DNA of 30,386 nucleotides from Anaerolineales bacterium (GTDB lineage Bacteria > Chloroflexota > Anaerolineae > Anaerolineales > UBA6663): NCBI GenBank assembly GCA_017999235.1, contig JAGOBN010000004.1, positions 1 to 30,386 of the forward strand. The letters are read 5' to 3'. Shown in pieces: positions 1 to 6,447 of this stretch. The notes under the pieces are model-generated. The model was not told the origin of the DNA. It searched no databases and saw only the letters and a list, made by a program, of their open reading frames with translations. Position 1 is the first letter of the stretch; every line of letters starts with the position of its first letter. The position numbers and the translations under genes are program-made.

Positions 1-708
1 ACCTTCGACCAGCCCGGCAAATACGTGTTCTACTGCACGCGCTGGTGCAGTGCCGCCCACTGGCGCATGCGCGGCGTGATCGAAGTGGCCGGCGCGGGCG
101 AACCGGCCGCCCCGGCTGAGCCGCCGCTCTATGTGCAATTAGATCTGGATCTGGATGCGCCCCGCGCGGCGCCGGGGGCGCCGCTGGAACGCCCGTCCGC
201 GGCGCGCGGCGCGGCGGTGGCGCTGACGGCGCCGGAGGCGGTGCGCGCGCTGATCGCCGGGCGCGCGCACAGTCCGGCCGCAGTCTGGCAAGCCTGGCGC
301 GAAGATCCAGCCGCCGCCGCGCTGACCGAGCAGGCGGCTTGGGATGCGGTGGCCTGGCTGTGGCGCGAGCAGACCGCGCCGGCCGCGTTGACGGAGGCCG
401 GCCAGCTCTACGCCGATAACTGCGCGGCCTGCCACGGCGAGCGCGGCGACGGCCAGGGGCCGTTTGCGCCGGCGCTGACTCACCAGGAGCTGGAAGCCCA
501 AGCCGAATTCGGCGCCCACACCGTGGCGCCCTCCGACTTTACCGATCTGGCCCGCATGCTGGCGGCCAGCCCCGCCCTGCTGCAGGGCAAGCTGCTGCGC
601 GGCGGGATGGGGACAGGCATGCCTTATTGGGGTCCCATCTTCACCGAAGCGCAGACCTGGGCGCTGACCGATTGGCTGTGGACGTTTGTCTTTGACTATG
701 GCCGCTAA
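1..708 (+). CDS. CuA-site cupredoxin fused to c-type cytochrome, 5' truncated (possible nitrous oxide reductase C-terminus)
   Basis: The gene enters from the left edge, and 235 residues are visible. Residues 12-23 read CTRWCSAAHWRM, a complete C-x3-C-x3-H-x2-M set as in binuclear CuA domains of nitrous oxide reductase and cytochrome oxidase subunit II. The following CSAxH context looks more like nitrous oxide reductase than the CxELCG form of oxidases. A Pro/Ala-rich linker follows. A class I cytochrome c domain then starts near residue 133, with haem motif CAACH at 141-145 and candidate axial methionines at 203 and 207. Known clade II NosZ proteins can carry such a C-terminal haem domain, so the protein may be the end of a cNosZ; a separate CuA/cytochrome c electron carrier is the alternative. 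It should act outside the membrane. The stop overlaps the next gene by 11 bases. The upstream CuA histidine and any signal peptide lie outside the window. Confidence 0.75.
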   Translation, partial: TFDQPGKYVFYCTRWCSAAHWRMRGVIEVAGAGEPAAPAEPPLYVQLDLDLDAPRAAPGAPLERPSAARGAAVALTAPEAVRALIAGRAHSPAAVWQAWREDPAAAALTEQAAWDAVAWLWREQTAPAALTEAGQLYADNCAACHGERGDGQGPFAPALTHQELEAQAEFGAHTVAPSDFTDLARMLAASPALLQGKLLRGGMGTGMPYWGPIFTEAQTWALTDWLWTFVFDYGR

Positions 709-1048
709 TCCGGCTCCCCCGCTCTATTTACCCGTGCCGCACTGGACCCTGCGCGGGGCCTGGGAACCTATTTACGAGCCCAGCGGGGAACGCCTGGCCT
801 GGCCGGCCGGCTTTGACCCCGCCCGCCTCCCGGCCCCGCGCCACGCGGTGCGGGAACGCGTGACCTTTATCTGGAGGGGCCGGCGCCGGCGCGGTGAGAT
901 CCGGGATATCAAGCTGGGCGGCGGCCCATACACCCCCACTGACGATCTGCCGGCCCTGATCGAAGCGCGCTACCTGCGCCGGCCGCCGGAATACGTCATC
1001 TACACCAGCGGGCATGGCTTCTGGGTGCCGGAGACCGAGGTGGAGTGA
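698..1048 (+). CDS. Small hypothetical protein, coupled to the CuA/cytochrome c gene
   Basis: I do not recognise this 116-residue protein. The ATG at 698 lies inside the last codons of the upstream gene (11-base overlap), which suggests translational coupling. The protein is soluble-looking, rich in Pro, Arg and aromatic residues, with no transmembrane segment, no cysteine and no obvious signal peptide. The C-terminal part (YVIYTSGHGFWVPETEVE) and the central basic stretch RGRRRRGEIRD are its most distinctive parts. Coding is supported by the lack of stops, the operon-like overlap and codon use like its neighbours. A role linked to the copper/haem protein is only inferred from position. Confidence 0.6.
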   Translation: MAANPAPPLYLPVPHWTLRGAWEPIYEPSGERLAWPAGFDPARLPAPRHAVRERVTFIWRGRRRRGEIRDIKLGGGPYTPTDDLPALIEARYLRRPPEYVIYTSGHGFWVPETEVE

Positions 1049-1052
1049 GGGG

Positions 1053-1088
1053 GCCGCCGGGTAGTTACCGGCCGCCGGGTAATTACCG
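1053..1088 (+). repeat. Tandem 18-bp direct repeat with GGTARTTACC palindromic cores
   Basis: Two adjacent 18-bp units (1053-1070 and 1071-1088) differ at one base: GCCGCCGGGTAGTTACCG and GCCGCCGGGTAATTACCG. Each contains a GGTA-N2-TACC core; the second core, GGTAATTACC at 1078-1087, is a perfect palindrome. They lie just upstream of the sigma factor gene. Confidence 0.8.
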
Positions 1089-1090
1089 GC

Positions 1091-1109
1091 CGGTAACAGC
1101 CTGTTACCG
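1091..1109. promoter_or_regulatory. Perfect 8-bp inverted repeat, candidate operator upstream of the sigma factor gene
   Basis: CGGTAACA and TGTTACCG flank a 3-base spacer (GCC), giving a 19-bp perfect palindrome. It shares its GGTAA/TTACC half-sites with the tandem repeat immediately to the left, so three related dyads lie within about 50 bp. Such spacing fits a dimeric DNA-binding protein. No regulator is identified; a transcription-termination role is unlikely because no T-run follows. Confidence 0.45.
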
Positions 1110-1125
1110 CCTCGTCACCCCGGCC

Positions 1126-1153
1126 GGAAACGAGGGTAAACCTGGCCGCCTAC
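1126..1153 (+). promoter_or_regulatory. Candidate ECF-sigma promoter for the sigma/anti-sigma operon
   Basis: GGAAAC at 1126-1131 resembles the GGAAC-type -35 of ECF promoters. After a 16-bp spacer, GCCTAC at 1148-1153 could be the -10. Transcription would begin near 1160, about 30 bases before the ATG at 1190, and would allow autoregulation by the encoded sigma factor. The -10 is weak, so this is an inference. Confidence 0.35.
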
Positions 1154-1189
1154 AGTGACGTGAACGACGATTCACGCCTGGGAGGCGCT

Positions 1190-1888
1190 ATGGCCCACTT
1201 TCTGGCCGACGGCTACGGTCTGGCGAACGACACTTATGCGGCGGCGCAGGCGGCTCTGGTATCATATCCGCCGATGGATGAGCCGGCTCTGATTCGCGAC
1301 GCCCAGCGCGGCGATGTGAACGCCTTCAACCGTTTGGTGCTGGCGTATCAATCCCTGGCCTATAACGTGGCCTACCGCGTCTTGGGCGAGACGGAGCCGG
1401 CCGCCGACGCCACGCAAGACGCGTTCATCTCCGCGTATAAGCACATCGATTCGTATCGCGGCGGCTCCTTCCGGGGCTGGCTGATGCGCATCGTCACCAA
1501 CGCCTGCTACGACGAGCTCCGCCGGCGCAAGCGCCGGCCGAGCGTTTCGCTGGAAGATATGCTCACCGGCCCGGACGGCCTCGAGACGGAGTCCGAAGCC
1601 GTGCTGGCGTCGCCGGATGAATCGCCCGAAGCGCGCGTCCAGCGGCGCGAGCTGGCCGGCGCCCTGGAGCGCTGCCTGCAGCACCTGCCGGACGATATGC
1701 GCCTGGCGGTGGTGATGTGTGATGTGCAGGGCCTGGATTACGCCGAGATCGCGGATGCCACCGGGGTGGCGCTCGGTACGGTGAAGTCGCGGCTCTCGCG
1801 CGCCCGCGCCCGTCTGCGCGAGTGTTTGCAGGGGGTGCGGGAACTCCTGCCGGCCGTCTATCGTCTTGAGGACGAGGCCACACCATGA
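1190..1888 (+). CDS. RNA polymerase sigma factor, ECF (sigma-70 family, RpoE-like)
   Basis: This is a 232-residue alternative sigma factor. The region 2 domain (about 45-115) holds the DATQDAFISAYKHIDSYRGG core-binding segment followed by GWLMRIVTNACYDELRRRKR, typical of -10 recognition in ECF factors. Region 4 (about 160-212) has LPDDMRLAVVMCDVQGLDY and the helix-turn-helix YAEIADATGVALGTVKSRLS for -35 binding. The acidic linker between them (about 118-155) is usual for the family. I chose ATG 1190, which has GGGAGG at 1180-1185, over an in-frame GTG at 1160 that would sit at the predicted transcription start. The stop overlaps the start of the anti-sigma gene (ATGATG), as is typical for a coupled sigma/anti-sigma pair. 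The stimulus sensed is unknown. Confidence 0.92.
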   Translation: MAHFLADGYGLANDTYAAAQAALVSYPPMDEPALIRDAQRGDVNAFNRLVLAYQSLAYNVAYRVLGETEPAADATQDAFISAYKHIDSYRGGSFRGWLMRIVTNACYDELRRRKRRPSVSLEDMLTGPDGLETESEAVLASPDESPEARVQRRELAGALERCLQHLPDDMRLAVVMCDVQGLDYAEIADATGVALGTVKSRLSRARARLRECLQGVRELLPAVYRLEDEATP

Positions 1889-2565
1889 TGTCCGAGCAAG
1901 ATTTCGAGCGCCTGTCGGCGTACCTGGACCACGAGCTCTCCGCGCCGGAGACCGCGCGCCTGGAGCAGCGTCTGGCCCACGACGCCGACCTGCAGGCCGC
2001 GCTGCGGGACCTGCGCCGGCAGACGCGCGCTCTGCGGGCCTTGCCGGCGGTTAAACCGCCGCGGGTCTTCACCCTGACGGCCGAACAAGCCCAAGCTGTG
2101 CGCCGGCCGCGCCGGCCTTTTTTTGAGGCGCTGTTCCCGGCCGTGCGGCTGGCGACCTCGCTGTCGGCGGCCGCCTTCGCCGTGGTCCTGGCCGCGGCGG
2201 TGCTCGGCCCGAATACCGGCGGGCTGCCGACGGCCAACAAAGACACCCTGTCCGCCGCCGGCCAAGCCGAGGCGCCGGCCGCCGCCTTGGCGCCGCCGGC
2301 CGCCGACGCGCAGTTGCGCACCACGGCGGAGCTGACGGAGACCATGCTCAGCGCCAGCGCCGCTGCGGTTGAAAGCGTCGGCGGGGCGGCGGAAGCTTAC
2401 AGCGCCGCGGGTGAGCCGGCGGACGCGGCGCCCGCGCCGGCCCCCGACCCGAGCGCGGCCGCCCTCGCGCCGCCGCCGTTCCCCAATTTATGGCCGGTGG
2501 CGGCCGGGTTTGGGGCGTTGACGGGCGTTTTGGCCGGCGCGGCCTGGTTGCTGCGCCGCCGCTAA
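1885..2565 (+). CDS. Membrane-anchored anti-sigma factor-like protein
   Basis: This 226-residue protein directly follows and overlaps the ECF sigma gene. Its N-terminus (FERLSAYLDHELSAPETARL) matches the start of zinc-finger-type anti-sigma domains (ZAS/zf-HC2), which bind and hold the sigma factor. However, the HxxxCxxC zinc ligands are absent, and there is no cysteine at all in the N-terminal 85 residues. One hydrophobic segment (about 86-108) is followed by an Ala/Pro-rich extracytoplasmic stretch and a second C-terminal hydrophobic segment (about 200-223) ending in RRR. Having two membrane segments, the second near the very C-terminus, is less usual than the single-pass form. The function is inferred from position and the N-terminal pattern. 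Confidence 0.75.
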   Translation: MMSEQDFERLSAYLDHELSAPETARLEQRLAHDADLQAALRDLRRQTRALRALPAVKPPRVFTLTAEQAQAVRRPRRPFFEALFPAVRLATSLSAAAFAVVLAAAVLGPNTGGLPTANKDTLSAAGQAEAPAAALAPPAADAQLRTTAELTETMLSASAAAVESVGGAAEAYSAAGEPADAAPAPAPDPSAAALAPPPFPNLWPVAAGFGALTGVLAGAAWLLRRR

Positions 2566-2572
2566 GCGCCGC

Positions 2573-3106
2573 GTGGAGACCCAGCCGCCGCGCCCCCTCT
2601 CCGCGCGCGCCGCCGAGATCAAGTACTGCGCCCACTGCGGCCACGCGGTGGAATACCAGCCGCGCTACGGCGCGCTGCGCCCCGTCTGCCCCGCCTGTCA
2701 CAAAACCCACTTCGTGGATCCCAAGGTGGCCGTGGCCGTGCTCGTGGAACGCGGGGCGCGGGTGCTGTTGATCCAGCGCGGCGGCGCCCCGGAGCGCGGC
2801 AAGTGGTCGTTTCCGGCCGGGTTTGTGGACGCCGGCGAGGACCCGGCGCGGGCCGCCGAACGCGAGGCGCTGGAGGAGACCGGCCTGCGGGTGCGCGTCA
2901 CGGCGCTGCTGGATGTGCTGCCGCGCATGGAGGCGCTGGAAGGCGCCGACATCCTCATCGTGTATCGCGCGGAGGTGGTGGGCGGCGCGCTGGCGCCCGG
3001 CGATGACGCCGCCGCGGCCGGCTATTTTGGGCCGGCGGAGCTCCCGCCGGACCTGGCCTTCGCGTCCACGCGCCGCGTGCTGGCGCGCTGGCTGGCCGAA
3101 CGTTAA
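2573..3106 (+). CDS. Nudix hydrolase with N-terminal zinc ribbon
   Basis: This 177-residue protein has a zinc ribbon at residues 19-42 (CAHC ... CPAC) and then a Nudix fold. The Nudix box G-x5-E-x7-RE-x2-EE-x-G is complete at residues 83-105 (G83, E89, R97, E98, E101, E102, G104), so metal-dependent hydrolysis of a nucleoside diphosphate derivative is expected. A ribbon plus Nudix arrangement is seen in NudC-like and ADP-sugar/NADH pyrophosphatase-like proteins; the exact substrate cannot be read. The start is a GTG at 2573, 7 bases after the anti-sigma stop, without a convincing Shine-Dalgarno sequence, so translation may depend on coupling. It probably closes the sigma operon. Confidence 0.88.
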   Translation: METQPPRPLSARAAEIKYCAHCGHAVEYQPRYGALRPVCPACHKTHFVDPKVAVAVLVERGARVLLIQRGGAPERGKWSFPAGFVDAGEDPARAAEREALEETGLRVRVTALLDVLPRMEALEGADILIVYRAEVVGGALAPGDDAAAAGYFGPAELPPDLAFASTRRVLARWLAER

Positions 3107-3129
3107 CGCGGCCAGCCGCCCGCCGCGTT
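3105..3129 (+). terminator. Possible hairpin terminator after the Nudix gene
   Basis: AACGCGGC and GCCGCGTT (8-bp perfect arms, 9-base loop) start within the Nudix stop codon. Only three T residues follow, so termination may be weak. A new promoter follows at once, which fits an operon boundary. Confidence 0.4.
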
Positions 3130-3156
3130 TCCGATTCAACCCGGTTGGCGTATAAT
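3129..3156 (+). promoter_or_regulatory. Sigma-70-type promoter of the cyclase gene
   Basis: A perfect TATAAT lies at 3151-3156; TTCCGA at 3129-3134, with a 16-bp spacer, is a weak -35. Transcription should start near 3163, giving a leader of about 40 bases to the ATG at 3202. This rules out the in-frame TTG at 3145, which lies upstream of the -10 box. Confidence 0.6.
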
Positions 3157-3201
3157 CCTCTTGCCCGTCCCGCGGATCTTCTGAGGAGCACCGACCCACC
3201 C

Positions 3202-4905
3202 ATGCCCGCCGTTCCCACTTCGCCAACCCCAAGCCCCAGCAAACTGGTGGGCGATTTGAGCCGCCTGGCCGCCGACCTGCGGACGACGTTGAGCAACCAG
3301 CGCGAGATCGCCAGCCGCGTGCCGGCGACGGTGATGGACGGGCTCAACTCCCTGCGCGAGGCGCTGGAGAAACTGCAGCCGCAAGTCGCGGCGCAAGACG
3401 CCGAATTAGGCCGCCTGCGCGCCCTGACCTCCACCGCCGAGGTGATCAACTCCTCGCTTGACCTGACGACCGTGCTGGCCGAAGTGATGGACACCATCAT
3501 CCGGCTGACCGGCGCCGAACGCGGCTTCATGATGCTCAAGGACCAATTCGGCGAGCTGCAGTTCCGGATTGCGCGCGGCATGGAGCGCGAGAGCCTCAAC
3601 AAATCCGATTTTCAGGTCAGCCGCACCATCTTGAAGACCGTGGCCGAGGGCGGCCAGCCGGTGGTCACCACCAACGCCGCCGCCGACCCGCGCTTCTCCG
3701 CACAGGAGAGCGTCATCGGCTACAACCTGCGCTCGATTGTGTGCGTGCCGCTGAAATTTAAGGGCGAGGTGACGGGCGTCATCTACGTGGATAACCGCAT
3801 CCGCACCGGCCTGTTCACCGAGAAAGAGCGCGATCTGCTGGCGGCGTTCGCCAATCAGGCCGCCATCGCCATTGAAAACGCGCGCCAGTACCAGCGGGTG
3901 CTGGAGCTGAAAGAACTGCTGGATAACGTCTTCGCGTCCATGGCCTCCGGCGTCATCACCACCGACGTGGGGGACATGATCACGCTCTGCAACCATGCCG
4001 CCGAGCAAATCCTGGGCCTCCCGCGCGCCCAGGTGGAAGGCCAGCCGCTGGGCCAGGCCTTCCCCATCGGTGAGCCGCTCTCGATCTTGCTGGAGCGGGT
4101 CAAGACCGATAAGCGCCCGATGGTGGGGCACGAGATGAACCCCACCCTGCCGGTGCGCGGCGCCGTCAACTGGAACATCAACGTCGCCTCGCTCAAAGAC
4201 GACGGCCAGGGCCGGCAGGGTCTGGCGATTGTGGTGGACGACGTTACCGAAAAGAAACGCCTGCAGAACAAGTACGAAGTCTTCACGCGCATGGTGCCGC
4301 CGCAGGTGGTGGAGCGCTTGGACATCAACGATCTCAAACTGGGCGGGGTGCGCCGCACAGTCAGCATCGTCTTCGCCGATATCCAGGGCTTCACCACCCT
4401 GAGCGAGACGCTCGACCCCGAGATCGTCATCGAGAAGCTGAACGGCTACGTCGGCACGGCGGCCGAGGCCATGCTGCTGCAAGAAGCCACGGTGGATAAA
4501 TACATCGGCGACGCGGTGATGGCGTTCTTTAACGCGCCGCACGACCAGCCCGACCACACAGTGCGCGCAATCCGCGCCGCCATTCAGATGCGCGACGACA
4601 TCAACGACCTGCGCGAGTCGATGGAGCCGCAGTTCCGCCTCAACTTCCGGGTGGCCGTCCACGTGGGTGAGGCCGTGGTGGGGCTGGTAGGGACCAAGGA
4701 TCGTCTGGATTACACCATCATCGGCGACACGGTGAACACGGCCAAGCGCATCCAGGAAAACGGCATCCCCGGCAAGGTGGTCATCAGCGACGCCGTCTAC
4801 CAGATCGTCAAAGACATGGTCATCGTCAATCCCCTGGAGCCCATGCACGTCAAAGGCAAATTGCAGCCGGTGTCGGTGTACGAACTGCTGGATTTGCGGC
4901 GGTAG
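3202..4905 (+). CDS. GAF-PAS-class III adenylate/guanylate cyclase
   Basis: This 567-residue cytoplasmic signalling protein should make a cyclic nucleotide in response to ligands bound by its sensor domains. A short helical N-terminus leads to a GAF domain (about 75-230), a PAS domain (about 235-350) and a class III cyclase domain (about 380-560). The catalytic set is complete: metal-binding D393 (FADIQGF) and D437 (DKYIGDAVM), base-selecting K433, and transition-state N512 and R516 (GDTVNTAKR). T505 occupies the position that is Asp in class IIIa enzymes, so this is class IIIb, probably an adenylate cyclase. There is no transmembrane segment. The ATG at 3202 has GAGGAG at 3183-3188, a rather long spacing. 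It is monocistronic, between its own promoter and a strong terminator. Confidence 0.93.
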   Translation: MPAVPTSPTPSPSKLVGDLSRLAADLRTTLSNQREIASRVPATVMDGLNSLREALEKLQPQVAAQDAELGRLRALTSTAEVINSSLDLTTVLAEVMDTIIRLTGAERGFMMLKDQFGELQFRIARGMERESLNKSDFQVSRTILKTVAEGGQPVVTTNAAADPRFSAQESVIGYNLRSIVCVPLKFKGEVTGVIYVDNRIRTGLFTEKERDLLAAFANQAAIAIENARQYQRVLELKELLDNVFASMASGVITTDVGDMITLCNHAAEQILGLPRAQVEGQPLGQAFPIGEPLSILLERVKTDKRPMVGHEMNPTLPVRGAVNWNINVASLKDDGQGRQGLAIVVDDVTEKKRLQNKYEVFTRMVPPQVVERLDINDLKLGGVRRTVSIVFADIQGFTTLSETLDPEIVIEKLNGYVGTAAEAMLLQEATVDKYIGDAVMAFFNAPHDQPDHTVRAIRAAIQMRDDINDLRESMEPQFRLNFRVAVHVGEAVVGLVGTKDRLDYTIIGDTVNTAKRIQENGIPGKVVISDAVYQIVKDMVIVNPLEPMHVKGKLQPVSVYELLDLRR

Positions 4906-4934
4906 TCTTTCGCCGGCCCTGGATCGTGCCGGTC

Positions 4935-4969
4935 AGCCCGTGGCGCTTATCGCCGCGGGCTGTTTTTTT
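4935..4969 (+). terminator. Rho-independent terminator of the cyclase gene
   Basis: AGCCCGTGGCG pairs with CGCCGCGGGCT over 11 positions (one G-U pair) around a CTTAT loop, followed by G and seven T residues. This is the clearest intrinsic terminator in the window. Confidence 0.9.
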
Positions 4970-4983
4970 GAGGACGGTTACGC

Positions 4984-6444
4984 ATGCAGTTTGAAATTGG
5001 ACCCGCGCTGCTGGCGGCGGCCGGCTGGCTGTACGCGGCCAGCCTGGCGGGGGTGGCGCTGTTTGGGCTGGCCCTGGCGCTCACGCTGGCGGCGGCGGTC
5101 TGGCACCGCCGGCCCCGGCCGCCGGCCCCCCCGTCCGGCCCCTGGCCGGCGCTGCTGGTCCAGCTGCCGCTCTTCAACGAGCGCTTTGTGGTCGAACGCC
5201 TCATCGACGCGGCCGCCGCGCTGGACTATCCGCGCGACCGGCTGCTGATCCAGGTGCTGGATGATTCCACCGATGACACCGGCGCCCTGGCGCGGGCGCG
5301 GGTGGCCCACCACCGCGCGCGCGGTGTGCCGATTGTCCATCGGCCGCGCCTTAACCGGGCCGGCTTCAAGGCGGGCGCGCTGGCCGAGGGCCTGGCCGCC
5401 GCGCCGGACGCCGAGCTGGTGGCCATCTTCGACGCCGATTTCGCGCCGGCGCCGGATTTTCTGCGCCGGCTGGCGCCGGAATTTCAGGCCGACCCGCGCC
5501 TGGGGATGCTGCAAGCGCGCTGGGAGCACCTCAACCCGGAGCAGAACGCCCTCACCCGCGCCCAGGCGCTGGCGTTCGACAGCTTCTTCGCGGTGGAGCA
5601 AGTGGCGCGCAGCCGCGCCGGCTGGCCCATGAACTTCAACGGCAGCGCCGGCCTGTGGCGGCGGGCGTGCATTGAGGCGGCCGGCGGCTGGCAGGCCGAT
5701 ACCCTGGCCGAAGACGCGGATCTTTCGTATCGGGCGCTGCTGGCCGGCTGGCGGCTGGATTATCGGCCGGAGGTGGCCGCGCCGGCCGAGCTGGCGCCCT
5801 CGCTGCTGGCCGTCAAGCGCCAACAATACCGCTGGGCCACCGGCTCGTTTCAGGTGCTGGGCAAGCTGGCCGGCCGGCTGGCGCGCGCTCCCTGGCCGCT
5901 CACGCACAAGGTCTGGGCGCTGCTAAACCTGGCCGGTTACGCGCCGCAGCCGCTGGCGCTGGCCGCGCTGCTGCTCAGCCTGCCGGTGGTGCTGGCGCAC
6001 GGCCGGGCGCCGGTGGCCTGGGATGTGCTGGGCTGGCTGGGGCTCGTGCCGCCGCTGGTGGCGCTGTGGGGCCAGATCCGCTTTCGCCCTGAGCCGGTCT
6101 GGCGTCTGCGCTACTACCCGGTGCTGATGCTGGGGATGATCGGCTTGGCGCTCAGCAATACGGCGGCGTTAGCGGCGGCCGTGGCCGGCCGTGCCGGCGC
6201 GTTTCAGCGCACGCCCAAGGGGCCGGCGGGCGCGGTCTATGCCGTGCCGCTGGATTGGACCACCTGGGGGGAGTTGATTCTGGCGCTGTATGCGTTTGCC
6301 ACGGGCGTGCTGGCCCTGGAACGCGCGCCCAGCCTGGCGCCCATGCTGGGCGTGTACGCGTTGAGCTTCGGCGCGGTGGCCACGCAGGGTTTGCGGGAGG
6401 CGTGGGCGCAGCGGTTGGGGGAAGGCTCGCGGTTCAAGGTGTGA
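4984..6444 (+). CDS. Membrane processive family 2 glycosyltransferase (cellulose/mannan synthase-like)
   Basis: This 486-residue protein has an N-terminal membrane helix (about 8-38), a cytoplasmic GT2 domain and several C-terminal membrane helices (about 305-450). All processive GT2 signatures are present: D93/D94 in VLDDSTDDT, the DxD pair D150/D152 in FDADF, the base motif E243-D244 in LAEDADLSYR, and QxxRW at Q280-W284. It should polymerise a nucleotide-sugar into a beta-linked polysaccharide and move it across the membrane, as cellulose synthase and mannan synthase do. The sugar cannot be read from sequence. The ATG at 4984 follows GAGGA at 4970-4974. It lies after a terminator and ends 3 bases before the convergent PLP enzyme gene, with no terminator between them. 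Confidence 0.9.
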   Translation: MQFEIGPALLAAAGWLYAASLAGVALFGLALALTLAAAVWHRRPRPPAPPSGPWPALLVQLPLFNERFVVERLIDAAAALDYPRDRLLIQVLDDSTDDTGALARARVAHHRARGVPIVHRPRLNRAGFKAGALAEGLAAAPDAELVAIFDADFAPAPDFLRRLAPEFQADPRLGMLQARWEHLNPEQNALTRAQALAFDSFFAVEQVARSRAGWPMNFNGSAGLWRRACIEAAGGWQADTLAEDADLSYRALLAGWRLDYRPEVAAPAELAPSLLAVKRQQYRWATGSFQVLGKLAGRLARAPWPLTHKVWALLNLAGYAPQPLALAALLLSLPVVLAHGRAPVAWDVLGWLGLVPPLVALWGQIRFRPEPVWRLRYYPVLMLGMIGLALSNTAALAAAVAGRAGAFQRTPKGPAGAVYAVPLDWTTWGELILALYAFATGVLALERAPSLAPMLGVYALSFGAVATQGLREAWAQRLGEGSRFKV

Positions 6445-6447
6445 GGG

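Noticed and set aside
1..708. Cytochrome c oxidase subunit II as the identity of the first gene
   Set aside because: The CuA loop CTRWCSAAHWRM lacks the CxELCG form with the glutamate usual in oxidases, so it was kept only as a weaker alternative.
1053..1109. CRISPR array
   Set aside because: The two 18-bp units are directly adjacent with no spacer between them, and no cas genes are present.
3406..4848. Minus-strand open frame of 480 codons opposite the cyclase gene
   Set aside because: The plus-strand GAF-PAS-cyclase has all catalytic residues; the antisense product has no motif.
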